Below are positions 31,361-40,212 of a stretch of DNA of 64,000 bases, one piece after another. The position numbers and the translations under genes are program-made. Position 1 is the stretch's first letter. Each line of letters opens with the position of its first letter. The notes under the pieces were generated by a model. It was not told where the DNA came from. It did not search any database and saw only the letters and a program-made list of their open reading frames with translations. This DNA is from Symsagittifera roscoffensis (Eukaryota > Xenacoelomorpha > Acoela > Convolutidae): positions 65,339,647-65,403,646 of the forward strand of contig NC_087062.1 of the NCBI RefSeq assembly GCF_963678635.1, in the 5' to 3' direction.

Positions 31361-31545
31361 ATGCCTTCAGTTTGTTTTTGTGAATGGCAAGCATAAATTT
31401 AGGCAATGAAACAAAACGGATGTTTTCAAATGTGTTCTGCAATAATAACGTTTTTTCCTTGCCTGTTTTTTTTCTATAACGACTAATGTTCTATCACTGC
31501 GTTGCTAAATCAAATGTTCTATCACTGCGTTGCTAAATCTAAATC
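31361..31545 (+). other. patchwork of short copies from nearby sequence
   Basis: Consecutive segments match, in order, ~30724 (GGATGCCTTCAGTTTGTT), ~29503 (TTGTGAATGGCAAGCA), ~29424 (CATAAATTTAGGCAATGA) and 29709-29813 (about 100 bp beginning AACAAAACGGATGTTTTC). They are followed by a duplicated GTTCTATCACTGCGTTGCT with joints matching ~31159-31187 (CTAAATCTAAA, GCTAAATCAAA). All donors are within 2 kb on the same strand. Confidence 0.75.
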
Positions 31546-31724
31546 AGTATCGAGATGAGGGCAGGAGCAAAATTATGGAAGTTTTTGGTCTCTTCCACCT
31601 CCCAAAATATGGGCTCTTGACGGCTGCTAAAAGTTAGAAAAGTGATGATTGTTGTAAAATCAATTTGAAAAGCAGCAAAATGCCGACAATTTGAATAAAA
31701 TTATGCCTTTAATACTTACTTTAA

Positions 31725-32485
31725 TTTTTACGAAATTTTTGCAAACAAATAATCGACTTCATGTCCTTGTTAAGGAAACTACTAAAAATGTTTTGGATTT
31801 CTGCATGGATATCGCGATACTTCTTCCGACCCTGGTTCTGCGTCCCCTCATAGCCTTCAATTAAACTTCTGATTCGTCGAGTCCATTTGAATCATTTTGA
31901 GAAAGTTGTAGAGGCTCGGGTGACTTCCTTGCAATAACGCGATCACTCGGAGATGACAGCCTTCAACGGCGGCTGTCGTTCGGATCAAACCTTCCGCTGC
32001 TTGTCAGGAATAGTTCCAGAGACCTATAGGAAAAAGGGCTGTTTTATTTTTCATCCTATTGTTTCCCCGTTTATGTAGCTCCTCTGGAAGTTTGTCGCAC
32101 TATCGTCGATTTAGTCTGCGACGCATTGCTCGAGATCCAATCGGTCAACCACATGCTCGGTTCCCTCAATAATGCTCCTTAACGATTGTTCGACTAAGCC
32201 AGTTGTAACAAGACTTAAGGCGAGTATTAAACGGAGAGCCGAGTTTAGTTCACAATTGTTTTCGTAAATTTTCTTCGAACCCAGCTTGCTGATTTAGCGA
32301 AAAAAATGCTTGGCAGAGGTGAAAGTAACAGCCTTTGATTGAAGAATGCATTTGTGAAAGCATTGTCTGCTGCTTGTTCAGGAATCCTTGATGGCTGCAA
32401 CTTGTCAGAGACAGTATATGTAGCTTTTAGGAACTTGAACTTCTCATGCGTCTGTTCAGTTTTATTGAGAAGTAGAGCCTAAATG
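31725..32485 (-). pseudogene. MULE-type transposase remnant, frame-broken
   Basis: On the minus strand, family landmarks appear in order but in different frames: LLLNKTEQTHEKF, then KGCYFHLCQAFF, then a block reading ALRLILALSLVTTGLVEQ, then IRTTAAVEGCH with a following HPSLYNFLKMIQ, then GRKKYRDIHAEIQNIF. These correspond to the MULE transposase catalytic and C-terminal segments (N-K-T, G-C-x-F-H-x-x-Q, N-N-x-V-E-x-W-H, K-K-Y-R-D) from my knowledge of the family. At least four frame changes and several stops make it dead. It sits in the centre of the foldback element. Confidence 0.7.
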
Positions 32486-34106
32486 AAAGATCGTTAAAAA
32501 ACGCCAATTTGATTATTTTATGCTTTAGTAGCATAAAGCTGGTGAAATTGCATCGGGCAATTTTTGACTTAACCATTGCAAGGCCAGAGACAATTGTGAG
32601 TTTTTAGGGCTTGAGAATTAAAATTAAAATTTGTTCGGGATCCATAATTGCGCTGTCGATTAAACAGAAATCAGTATATTCCACTGGAATTACAAAATGT
32701 CCGTCTTGAATGATGGAGGCAGATGGAGCTCAGTTCTGTTTGTGGCAGTTGAAAGTACTCTTTATTACTGCTCTGCTTGGCAAGCGTAACTGCACTGCTA
32801 TTTCGTCAGATGCTTCCTGTGGCAAGTGGCAATTATACTGCTATTGACAGGTAACAGTTGCTGCTTGTTTTCATTTGATACATTATCTGACTCGCCTCAA
32901 TTTTTCCAGGCCTAACATTGTGACTGTGTTCGTTTTGGTTAGTACCAGTTCATCACCAGCTGCTACGCGAGCATTCAGCATTTGTGTGAACTGTATCTCG
33001 CGCATTTCCTGTATTCAGTAGTTCTTGTTGTTTGCTTTTTTTTGTAAAATTGCGTCCGTCAATTTTGAGCGCTAGTTTGTTTCATTTATATTTTTCCCAC
33101 GTTTTTTTCCATATTAATTCATCGTAATTATGTTGTAGATTTGCGGAAAAAATGTTCAAGCAATGACAAAAATTAAAATTATTACCTTGTTTTGTTTTCT
33201 TTCAATAGCGTGAGTTGACAAAAAAATTATGGCTCAGACGATATTTAAGGCTCAAATTTTTCTTTTCGCAAACTAAGTTTTCAGCTGGTCCTGAAAAAGA
33301 CTCGATTTTAACATCAAATAATTGACTAGAATTGTTAATTGTGGGACAAAACGGCAAAGGATAAGTTGGCTTGTGGGGCAAGTTGGCATAGGACAAATTT
33401 CTTATGGGCAATAAAGTATAGGGCAAGATGACATAGGACCTATTGTCCTGGGGCTAATAAGCTTGACACCGATATCAGATAGAGATTATTGGTACAAAGG
33501 AGGCTGCAGCTCGAAGGTACAAAGGAGGCTGCAACTTTACGTTGTCGACAAAAAATCGTTGCTTTTTTTTTTTTACAAAACCCAGGCTCCCCCTTAAGAA
33601 TCTCAAGTGCGTGCATATCTCACGCACCCTTTCTTGCAAAATATGAAGTTTCAAAGTTTATGCTGTTGAATCGTTTCGAATTTTTGTTTGAAATATGAAT
33701 GAAAGTAGCTTAAGTTAGCCACATTTTGAAATATTTTTTAGAGGTCAGACGTTTCTTACAAGATGCGTTTCTTCATTATAATTGATATGTCATATAAATT
33801 TCGAGGCTCTTGTTCCCGGCCGCGTGTAAGCATCAGTTTTGGTGTAACAAGGGGTCTAACAAGGTTATGTATCAAGGCCAAATATGTTTTTTGTAGCCTA
33901 AATAATCCGCCTGTCGATTTTTTTTAACAATAGACTACGGAAAAATGACCTAAAAATCTCGTAGGTGAGGAGTGGGGTGTTTGAATAGGAAAAAGGCAAT
34001 GCCAGTTTTAGAAAAGCTGAAAGGGGGGATTATTAAGTAGATCCACAAGTTCATCCAGATACAGAATCTCGAATTAGGTGTATATTTATCAGGTTTTGTT
34101 AAACAG

Positions 34107-35855
34107 GTGTTAGACGAGAAGGAGCGTGAGAAAATGTTCAGGCTAGCGGTGCGCGAAGACGAAGATGGAACTTCTCCCAGGGGAGGCAAGTTCTACAGTT
34201 GCGATCAATGCGACGAGTCTTTTGGCAGGAAAGTGATGTTGGAAAAGCACATTGAAAAGTACCACAAGGATGACCCCAGACCCTACACGTGTACAATTTG
34301 TCTGAAGAAGTTCAAGAAAAGGAGCAAGTTACAGAAACACAGCTGGACTCACATTGGTCAGTTGGTGGACCAGAGCAGTAAAAAATCAAGCCGACGAACT
34401 CCGAAAAAGACGAAATTGATTGAGGCACCTCGAGAGGATTCAGACGAAGAACCGTCCATGACGACTGTGAAGCAAAAGGGAGGAAAAGCAGGATTTGTAA
34501 AGAAAGGCAAGCATTCCAAGTTCAAGTGCGATATGTGCAAGAAAGGATTCTCAAATCCCACAAAGTTGTTGTTGCATAAAAGGACATCACACAAGAATAA
34601 TCAGTGTGAGATATGTATGGAGATATACGCTAATAAGAAAGAACTGGAGAAGCACAGAAAGGAAGTGCATCCCGGAGAAAGGCCATTCAAGTGTTCAGCC
34701 TGTCCCAAAAAGTTCATGTTGGAGCACCAGCGAATGAGACATGAAATGATTCACAGTGACGAAGCACCGTTCAGATGTGAGCAATGTGATCGAGGATTCC
34801 TCACCAAAATGAACATGAACAAACATCTGGAATCTCATCAGGAGTACCAGTGCAAAATTTGCGGCAAAGTCACCTTTACAAGGAAAGACAAAAAGGCGCA
34901 CGAGAAAGAACATGCAATCGAGGAAGAGTATCCTTGCCGCGCATGTGGCGAAAAGTTCAACAAGATCTCAGATCTGACTCAACATTGCAAATCAAAACAC
35001 AAAGAGATGAAATTGCACAGTGCGAAGAAGTCTCATTCGTCAAACACAGGGCCAGCCGAGTGCAGGTTATGCGGGAAGTTATTTCAAAGTGGAAGCCAAA
35101 TGAAAAAGCATTTCTCTTTGGTACATAAAGAGCCAATCTTCTGTAAGTACTGTCCTAAAAGCTACTCATCTAGAAAAAAAGTAGAAGACCACGAGCGAAT
35201 TCATACCGGAGAGAAACCTTTTCAGTGCAAACAGTGCAATGAGACATTTGTCAGTGTCGAGCAATTGAAGTCGCATTCGAAGACAATGCATAGTGGAGGC
35301 AAGAATAAAATCCAAAGTCTGACATGTTCTGTATGTACTCAAAAGTTTGAGAAATCTGAGTACCTTACGAGACATCGGAGAACTCATTATGACGAGAAGC
35401 CTTATCAATGTGAGATATGTGGTCTAAGATTCCATCAACTAACACTTCTGAAGTCTCATTTGGACATGCATACGAATAACAAAATGTATGATTGTCAAAT
35501 ATGTACGCGCAAGTTCACGAAAGCGCAAGTGAGGAACGACCATACAGTTGTTCATTCAGGGATCCCGTTGCAATGTTTCGTATGTTCTCAAGAGTTTACA
35601 GACCAAAGTCAGCTGATCAAACATGAGAGAAGAATTCACGCGGGTGAGAAGGCGTTCCAATGTTTGATCTGCCATGAGATCTTTGATCATAGATGGAGTT
35701 TGTTCAGACATGAGTTGATTCATAACGGGGAGTTCCCTCTTCTATGTAAAGTGAGGGGGCTGCAAATAGAAGACAACATTGTGGAGTTAGACTACCATAC
35801 CGAGTGTTTCTTGGCCAGAAGACGGGAGCAGATGCTGTCACTGCATAATGAGTAA
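34107..35855 (+). CDS. zinc-finger gene A, exon 3: sixteen C2H2 fingers
   Basis: This terminal exon of 582 codons begins directly after an AAACAG acceptor with VLDEKEREKMF. It contains about sixteen C2H2 fingers, from YSCDQCDESF to FQCLICHEIF, mostly CX2CX12HX3-4H. A few carry TGEKPF-type linkers (HTGEKPFQC near 35200), the classical sign of sequence-specific DNA binding. A Lys/Arg-rich spacer sits between the second and third fingers. After the last finger is a 45-residue tail. With exons 1 and 2 the protein would have about 705 residues. A nuclear DNA-binding regulator is inferred; no named orthologue is recognised. AATAAA lies at 36399. Confidence 0.9.
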   Translation: MLDEKEREKMFRLAVREDEDGTSPRGGKFYSCDQCDESFGRKVMLEKHIEKYHKDDPRPYTCTICLKKFKKRSKLQKHSWTHIGQLVDQSSKKSSRRTPKKTKLIEAPREDSDEEPSMTTVKQKGGKAGFVKKGKHSKFKCDMCKKGFSNPTKLLLHKRTSHKNNQCEICMEIYANKKELEKHRKEVHPGERPFKCSACPKKFMLEHQRMRHEMIHSDEAPFRCEQCDRGFLTKMNMNKHLESHQEYQCKICGKVTFTRKDKKAHEKEHAIEEEYPCRACGEKFNKISDLTQHCKSKHKEMKLHSAKKSHSSNTGPAECRLCGKLFQSGSQMKKHFSLVHKEPIFCKYCPKSYSSRKKVEDHERIHTGEKPFQCKQCNETFVSVEQLKSHSKTMHSGGKNKIQSLTCSVCTQKFEKSEYLTRHRRTHYDEKPYQCEICGLRFHQLTLLKSHLDMHTNNKMYDCQICTRKFTKAQVRNDHTVVHSGIPLQCFVCSQEFTDQSQLIKHERRIHAGEKAFQCLICHEIFDHRWSLFRHELIHNGEFPLLCKVRGLQIEDNIVELDYHTECFLARRREQMLSLHNE

Positions 35856-37104
35856 AAAACATCGTTGAATTCGATACAGTTGAGAAGTTTGTATTTTTTT
35901 TGGCTCTTTTCCACTTTCCCCAAATTTTAAATTATTCATTTTTTTTTCAGTTGTATTCCGCTATTGTGGCTGAATGCAAGCTTTTGCGATGAAAGATATG
36001 AAAAACAAATGTGTTAGCGATAGTTAGTTTGTTCACCATGCAAATTTTCATTACATTATGTCAATGTAAAGTTAGTTTTTAAAAACTGAAATTGAAATGT
36101 GGGGGGGGGGGGGGGGTGGAAAATAGACTTTTTTTATAACAGAGAGTTTTTGCTATATTTCAAGTCTCTAAGAGCACCATTTGAAATCATCGGGTTCATT
36201 ATGTTTAGATTTCTGAGCTATGACTCTGCGAAAGCTCTCTTATCTTTTGTATTTTGGGAGCTGAAGTAAATAGACGAATTATTTTTTTACTGTGCATAAT
36301 TCAGTGAAACTTTAGGTTGCATGTTTTTATATTTTATCGTAGTTGTTACTTGTTTTTTTTTGTCTCTTTGCGCTGTTAACAGTGTGTTTTTTGTAAGTAA
36401 TAAATAATTAAATTAAATTGTAATTAGCAATTAGCTAATCAAAAACCTTATTGTTCCGACTTTCGATACGAAAGTAACGGAATATTTGTGCTCGGGGTGG
36501 GGTTTTTTTTTCTTCAGACAAATTTCGACTTTTTAACTAGCTATTTTTGACGGAATTTTCTTAAATCATTCGAAAGATATGGTTGTCCTGAGCTTAAATT
36601 TGAAAAGATATTTCACCTGTGATCATTTTTCGTAAAGTTATGAGGGTTTAAGTATAGCCATTTTGGGAAAATTAACGCGCGATACATTTAGCGCTATTAA
36701 CGCGTCAGCGGAGAGTTTATCCGTCTTAATATCGTTCCAAATTGGTTGAAAGAAGCTTATTTGCCATAATTGATTTGTTACAAGGAGCGAAATCTATCCT
36801 TTTGTTCTTTATATGGCGTGTGGGGGGATGATTTCCACAAAAATTTTCAAATTTCAAATTTTAGAAATTTTTTTTTTTCATTTTGTTTTATTTTATTTAA
36901 TTTTTAAATGTTATTACTGCTCCATAAATCTTAAAAGGCAGTCGGAACATTCAGGGCTTCGCCCTGATACGAGCAGTCTTGTTGATCCTTTAGTACTATC
37001 TAAACCTAAATATACAACTATTACAATGAAAGAAATTGAAAATTGGGGAAATGTGACCCAAAATAACGATATGAATCTTTTTCAGATTGAATGTCATTGT
37101 TACC
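35856..37104 (+). other. 3' UTR of gene A and upstream region of gene B
   Basis: Noncoding and AT-rich. It holds a run of about 18 G at 36102, a poly(A) signal AATAAA at 36399-36404, and just before gene B a TCTTTTTCAG acceptor at 37085. An open frame at 36813-37247 overlaps gene B out of frame and has no recognisable content. Confidence 0.5.
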
Positions 37105-38388
37105 ATGGAATCAATATCAGTGGGCCAGATTCCATGCCAAGTTACACTCATTTCAGGGAACACTTACAAGCTCTACCTTCAGCCAAGCGCTGTTCCAGCC
37201 AAGACCATATCACCCCCAAAAATTTGCCCAAGACCAGTGGAATATGAACATGTAACACCCCAGTCAGATGGGGTTGGTATGTACTCATCGCAACCTGTCA
37301 CTTTCCTCGAGTTTCCAAATAGTTATCAGCAGAATCAAAATTTGAGTTATAATCACCCCTCGCAAAATACTGTATATCGTGAGATTCCTGTTACAGATGT
37401 GCCTGCTTACCAGAATATTTCTGATTGCAACATTCCACTACAAACGAATTTGGAGCTCTTGATTAACTCTAATGTTGAAGATGCCCCTATTGACATCGAA
37501 AACTTAAGCGAACATGGTGAATTTGAACAATTTACGAACTCAACAATACTTGATGTTCTAGGAAATGAGTTGGACACAAGTGAAGATGAGTATGTCGCTG
37601 AATCAGCGTGGGCTGGAATAAATACAGCGGTAGCTTCTAAAAACCCACTCAAATTTGATTGCAGTGAATGCGGTGCGAAATTTGACAATATTCTAATGTT
37701 GACAGAGCACAACTGTTATGAGGAACCAATGTCCAATCAACCACATGTCATGAAAAATGGCACTTCTCAGGAACCTATTTGCCTTCAAAGTGACTCAGGT
37801 GTGCCGCAAAATAGTCCAACTGTTGTTCCACAAGGTTTTCTCAAGTGCCCTGGCTGCGCGAATCTTTTCACTGAAAAATATTTTGAAAGTCAGCATCAAC
37901 TCAAGTGTTCTTTCCTGGAAAAGCCATCGCCACCACGTAGACGACAGCAGAAAAAAGCTAAACCACCTTCGGAAAAGAAGAAACCGCAGACGACCGAGGC
38001 TACAGTTTTTTTGACAACCGCTAAAGGTAGAGCACGTAAACAAAATAGAACATGCAGTTTTTGCGGCGAAACGTTCACAAAAGTCATTGAAATGAGCTCC
38101 CATAGGTGCAAATATTTTTCAAAGCCGACCACAAAATGCATTCTGTGCAAAGCCCTTCTTTATAGTTATCAGCATTCGAAAGTTCATGAAAGAAGTTGCT
38201 TTGAACGGCGCGACCAACAACTTTTCAAATCTTTCGAAACGGTTTTGAAATACAGAAAAACTGCCTTGGAATATCTGGGTAAATGTAAAGCTCCGCTTGT
38301 AGATATGGATCCACGAGCTGAAGATGCAATTAGACGTTTTTGGAAGATTAAGGAAGACAAATTTCATTTAAGCTCTACATGGAAATGA
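37105..38388 (+). CDS. zinc-finger gene B: four C2HC fingers
   Basis: The single coding exon encodes 427 residues starting at an ATG with an ideal context (ACCATGG), 20 bases after a TCTTTTTCAG acceptor. An upstream in-frame TTG extension exists but is not needed. The N-terminal 180 residues are Pro/Gln/Ser/Asn-rich and acidic. Four fingers follow near residues 185, 248, 318 and 344. All have CX2CX12H but end in Cys, not His: H-x-C in fingers 1 and 3, H-x3-C in 2 and 4. A Lys/Arg/Pro-rich segment (RRRQQKKAKPP) between fingers 2 and 3 may be a nuclear signal. The C-terminal 70 residues are helical. No orthologue is recognised; a nuclear DNA- or protein-binding role is inferred. AATAAA is at 38498. 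Confidence 0.8.
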   Translation: MESISVGQIPCQVTLISGNTYKLYLQPSAVPAKTISPPKICPRPVEYEHVTPQSDGVGMYSSQPVTFLEFPNSYQQNQNLSYNHPSQNTVYREIPVTDVPAYQNISDCNIPLQTNLELLINSNVEDAPIDIENLSEHGEFEQFTNSTILDVLGNELDTSEDEYVAESAWAGINTAVASKNPLKFDCSECGAKFDNILMLTEHNCYEEPMSNQPHVMKNGTSQEPICLQSDSGVPQNSPTVVPQGFLKCPGCANLFTEKYFESQHQLKCSFLEKPSPPRRRQQKKAKPPSEKKKPQTTEATVFLTTAKGRARKQNRTCSFCGETFTKVIEMSSHRCKYFSKPTTKCILCKALLYSYQHSKVHERSCFERRDQQLFKSFETVLKYRKTALEYLGKCKAPLVDMDPRAEDAIRRFWKIKEDKFHLSSTWK

Positions 38389-40212
38389 AATTTTACGAAT
38401 TCTACAAATATGTTTTGTTACGTGAAGGGAAAGGAAACCTCACTGTCTATAAATTGGTTAGCTAGCAAATATTTTGTTTTGGTTATTTTTTCTATCAAAT
38501 AAAGTTAAATGAAGTTTAATTTTGTTTTAATTTCGCTTGGCTACAGGAGTTAGATTGAAAAACAAGTCACATAGCATAGGTATTTTTACTGCAAGTTTTG
38601 AGCTTTAAAAGTTCTTGCGCCTATACTACAAATCTTAAAAATTCATCAAAATTACAGCGGTCTAATTTGATTGACAAATTTTGAACCCTAAAATAAGTTG
38701 AAACTGGACTAGTATGTAGTTTGGATTTTTATCTATCTATACGTTATATAATTGGCCTTTCCTTTTGACTCATGTTTAAGAAGTCCCTAAATTGACATGT
38801 TTAAGGTTTTTGAACATATGATTTGTTGCATAATCATTGAGAGGTTTTTTGCACTTTTAAGCTATATCGTATATTGCAATGCTTTAGAATTTTTACTTGG
38901 CACATGTTTAAGAAGTACCTATGTTGGTTTGTTACAAGGCCAAAACATTGAAATGGTTGAAATGTTTCCTCGAGTCGACGTTTCAAAATCTGTTGGAGCG
39001 CGAATGCTTTAACTCAACATTTTTCCTGTATTCGCTATATTCCTATATTCGGTAAAACTTGTTTCACAATTTATTTAACTAAATTATAAATTATCAGCCC
39101 CATAGTGGGGTGCTGTCAGATTACATTCATAGGTTGCAAATCTGGTGTCCAAATTTGATTGCTCAAATCCTTGCTCAAATCCTTTTGGTTTTGGAGATAT
39201 GGCGTTTTTTTATAATTAAAAAAACATAGGTATAACATAAACTAACCGAACTTGAAGTTCTCAACCCTATAGTGGGCTGCTGTCAGGGTACACTCAGAAG
39301 TTTCAAATCTGGCGTCTAAGTATGACTGCTCGAGTCGTTTTGGTTTTCGAGTTATGGCGTTTTTATGATTTTTCATTTTATTTCAAAATTAACAAAAATT
39401 CAAGCTACTTGAAGTTGTCAAACCTAAGGCGAAGTTTTATCACGCACAGTTCGGTGTTGCAACTTTGCTCTCTAAAATTGACGGCCCTTATCTTTGTGGC
39501 TTCCATGAGCTGGCGATTTTATGGTTTTTCATTTTCATTTTTAAATTACTTGAATTTAACTTAAACTAACTGATCTTAAAATTCTGAACACTGAAGGTCG
39601 GTTCTGTCAGGGTCTATTTAGGCCTCTAACTTTTACTGCCCAAGTCTTTTTTGTTTCCGAGTTATGGCGTTTCTCATGATTTTTTTCAATATTTTTTCAA
39701 AAAAAAAACGTAGATTTAAAAAGAAGTAATAGAAATTGTCAACCCTATGGTGGGATACTGTCAGGGTACAATATAGGGAAGCAAATCTGTCCTCTTTTTT
39801 ATTCTGCTCATATCAGATTGGTTTCCGAGATATGGCGTTTATCTTTACAGTTAATCTTCACGGTTGTATTAAATTTCGCTGTTTTGGTACATGTTTTCGG
39901 AAGCTCTTTTTTACCTTAAACGATCTGTTTGAAGCACCGTAGGTGCAAGTTCTGCGCTAGTTTTTCTAAATGGTGGCATTTGGGTTGGAATTTTGCCAAA
40001 CAATTTATACCGCTATATTCCTGCTGAAGTTTTGAGAAATTGTATCATAAAAATTTTAAACCTCAATGCCACCCAATTCCCAGAAATCGCAAGCTAAATT
40101 TGAGTGCTCGAGAACTGGTTAAATGTGGCTGAACAACCTTTGAAGTGAATTTATCATTTGAAAATACGAAAACTTTAGATGAAATAATGTACATACTTTT
40201 TTCAGGGTTAAA
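38389..40212 (+). repeat. gene B/C intergenic region with a ~158-bp satellite
   Basis: From about 39098 to 39850 five diverged units repeat in direct order, each with CCCTATAGTGGG-CTGTCAGGGTAC, AAATCTGGCGTC, GACTGCTCGAGTC and GTTATGGCGTTTTT landmarks. Starts are near 39098, 39261, 39416, 39575 and 39736. A sixth, worn unit lies at 40050-40120. The remainder is AT-rich and featureless. An acceptor TTTTTTCAG ends at 40205, seven bases before the gene C start. Confidence 0.65.

Larger units (their letters stand above)
30279..33475. mobile_element. foldback DNA transposon (MULE/FB-NOF-like)
   Basis: The left end (30279-30400) is built of short repeats such as CAACTTGTCCC, CATCTTGTCC and GACAACTTGTCC. 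The right end (33340-33475) carries their reverse complements (GGACAAGTTGG-, GGCAAGATGACATAGGAC-like). Outer edges match as TGATACCAGTGT and ACACCGATATCA. Terminal inverted repeats made of tandem short units are the hallmark of foldback elements, whose Drosophila NOF transposase is MULE-type, and a MULE-like remnant lies inside. Possible target duplications around ATTTGGTA/TATTGGTA are uncertain, so ends are approximate. A tRNA-Met-like SINE (30851) and a patchwork insertion (31361-31545) are nested inside. Confidence 0.65.
30260..34106 (+). other. intron 2 of zinc-finger gene A
   Basis: This is a 3.85-kb intron, nearly all of it a foldback element (about 30279-33475) with a dead MULE transposase. 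The remaining ~630 bp before the AAACAG acceptor are AT-rich and unremarkable, with a direct duplication of a GGTACAAAGGAGGCTGCA-type segment near 33490-33530. Confidence 0.6.

Noticed and set aside
36813-37247. 144-residue open frame upstream of gene B
   Set aside because: It overlaps gene B in another frame, begins in a T-rich noncoding stretch, and lacks domains. Gene B has a strong Kozak ATG after an acceptor.
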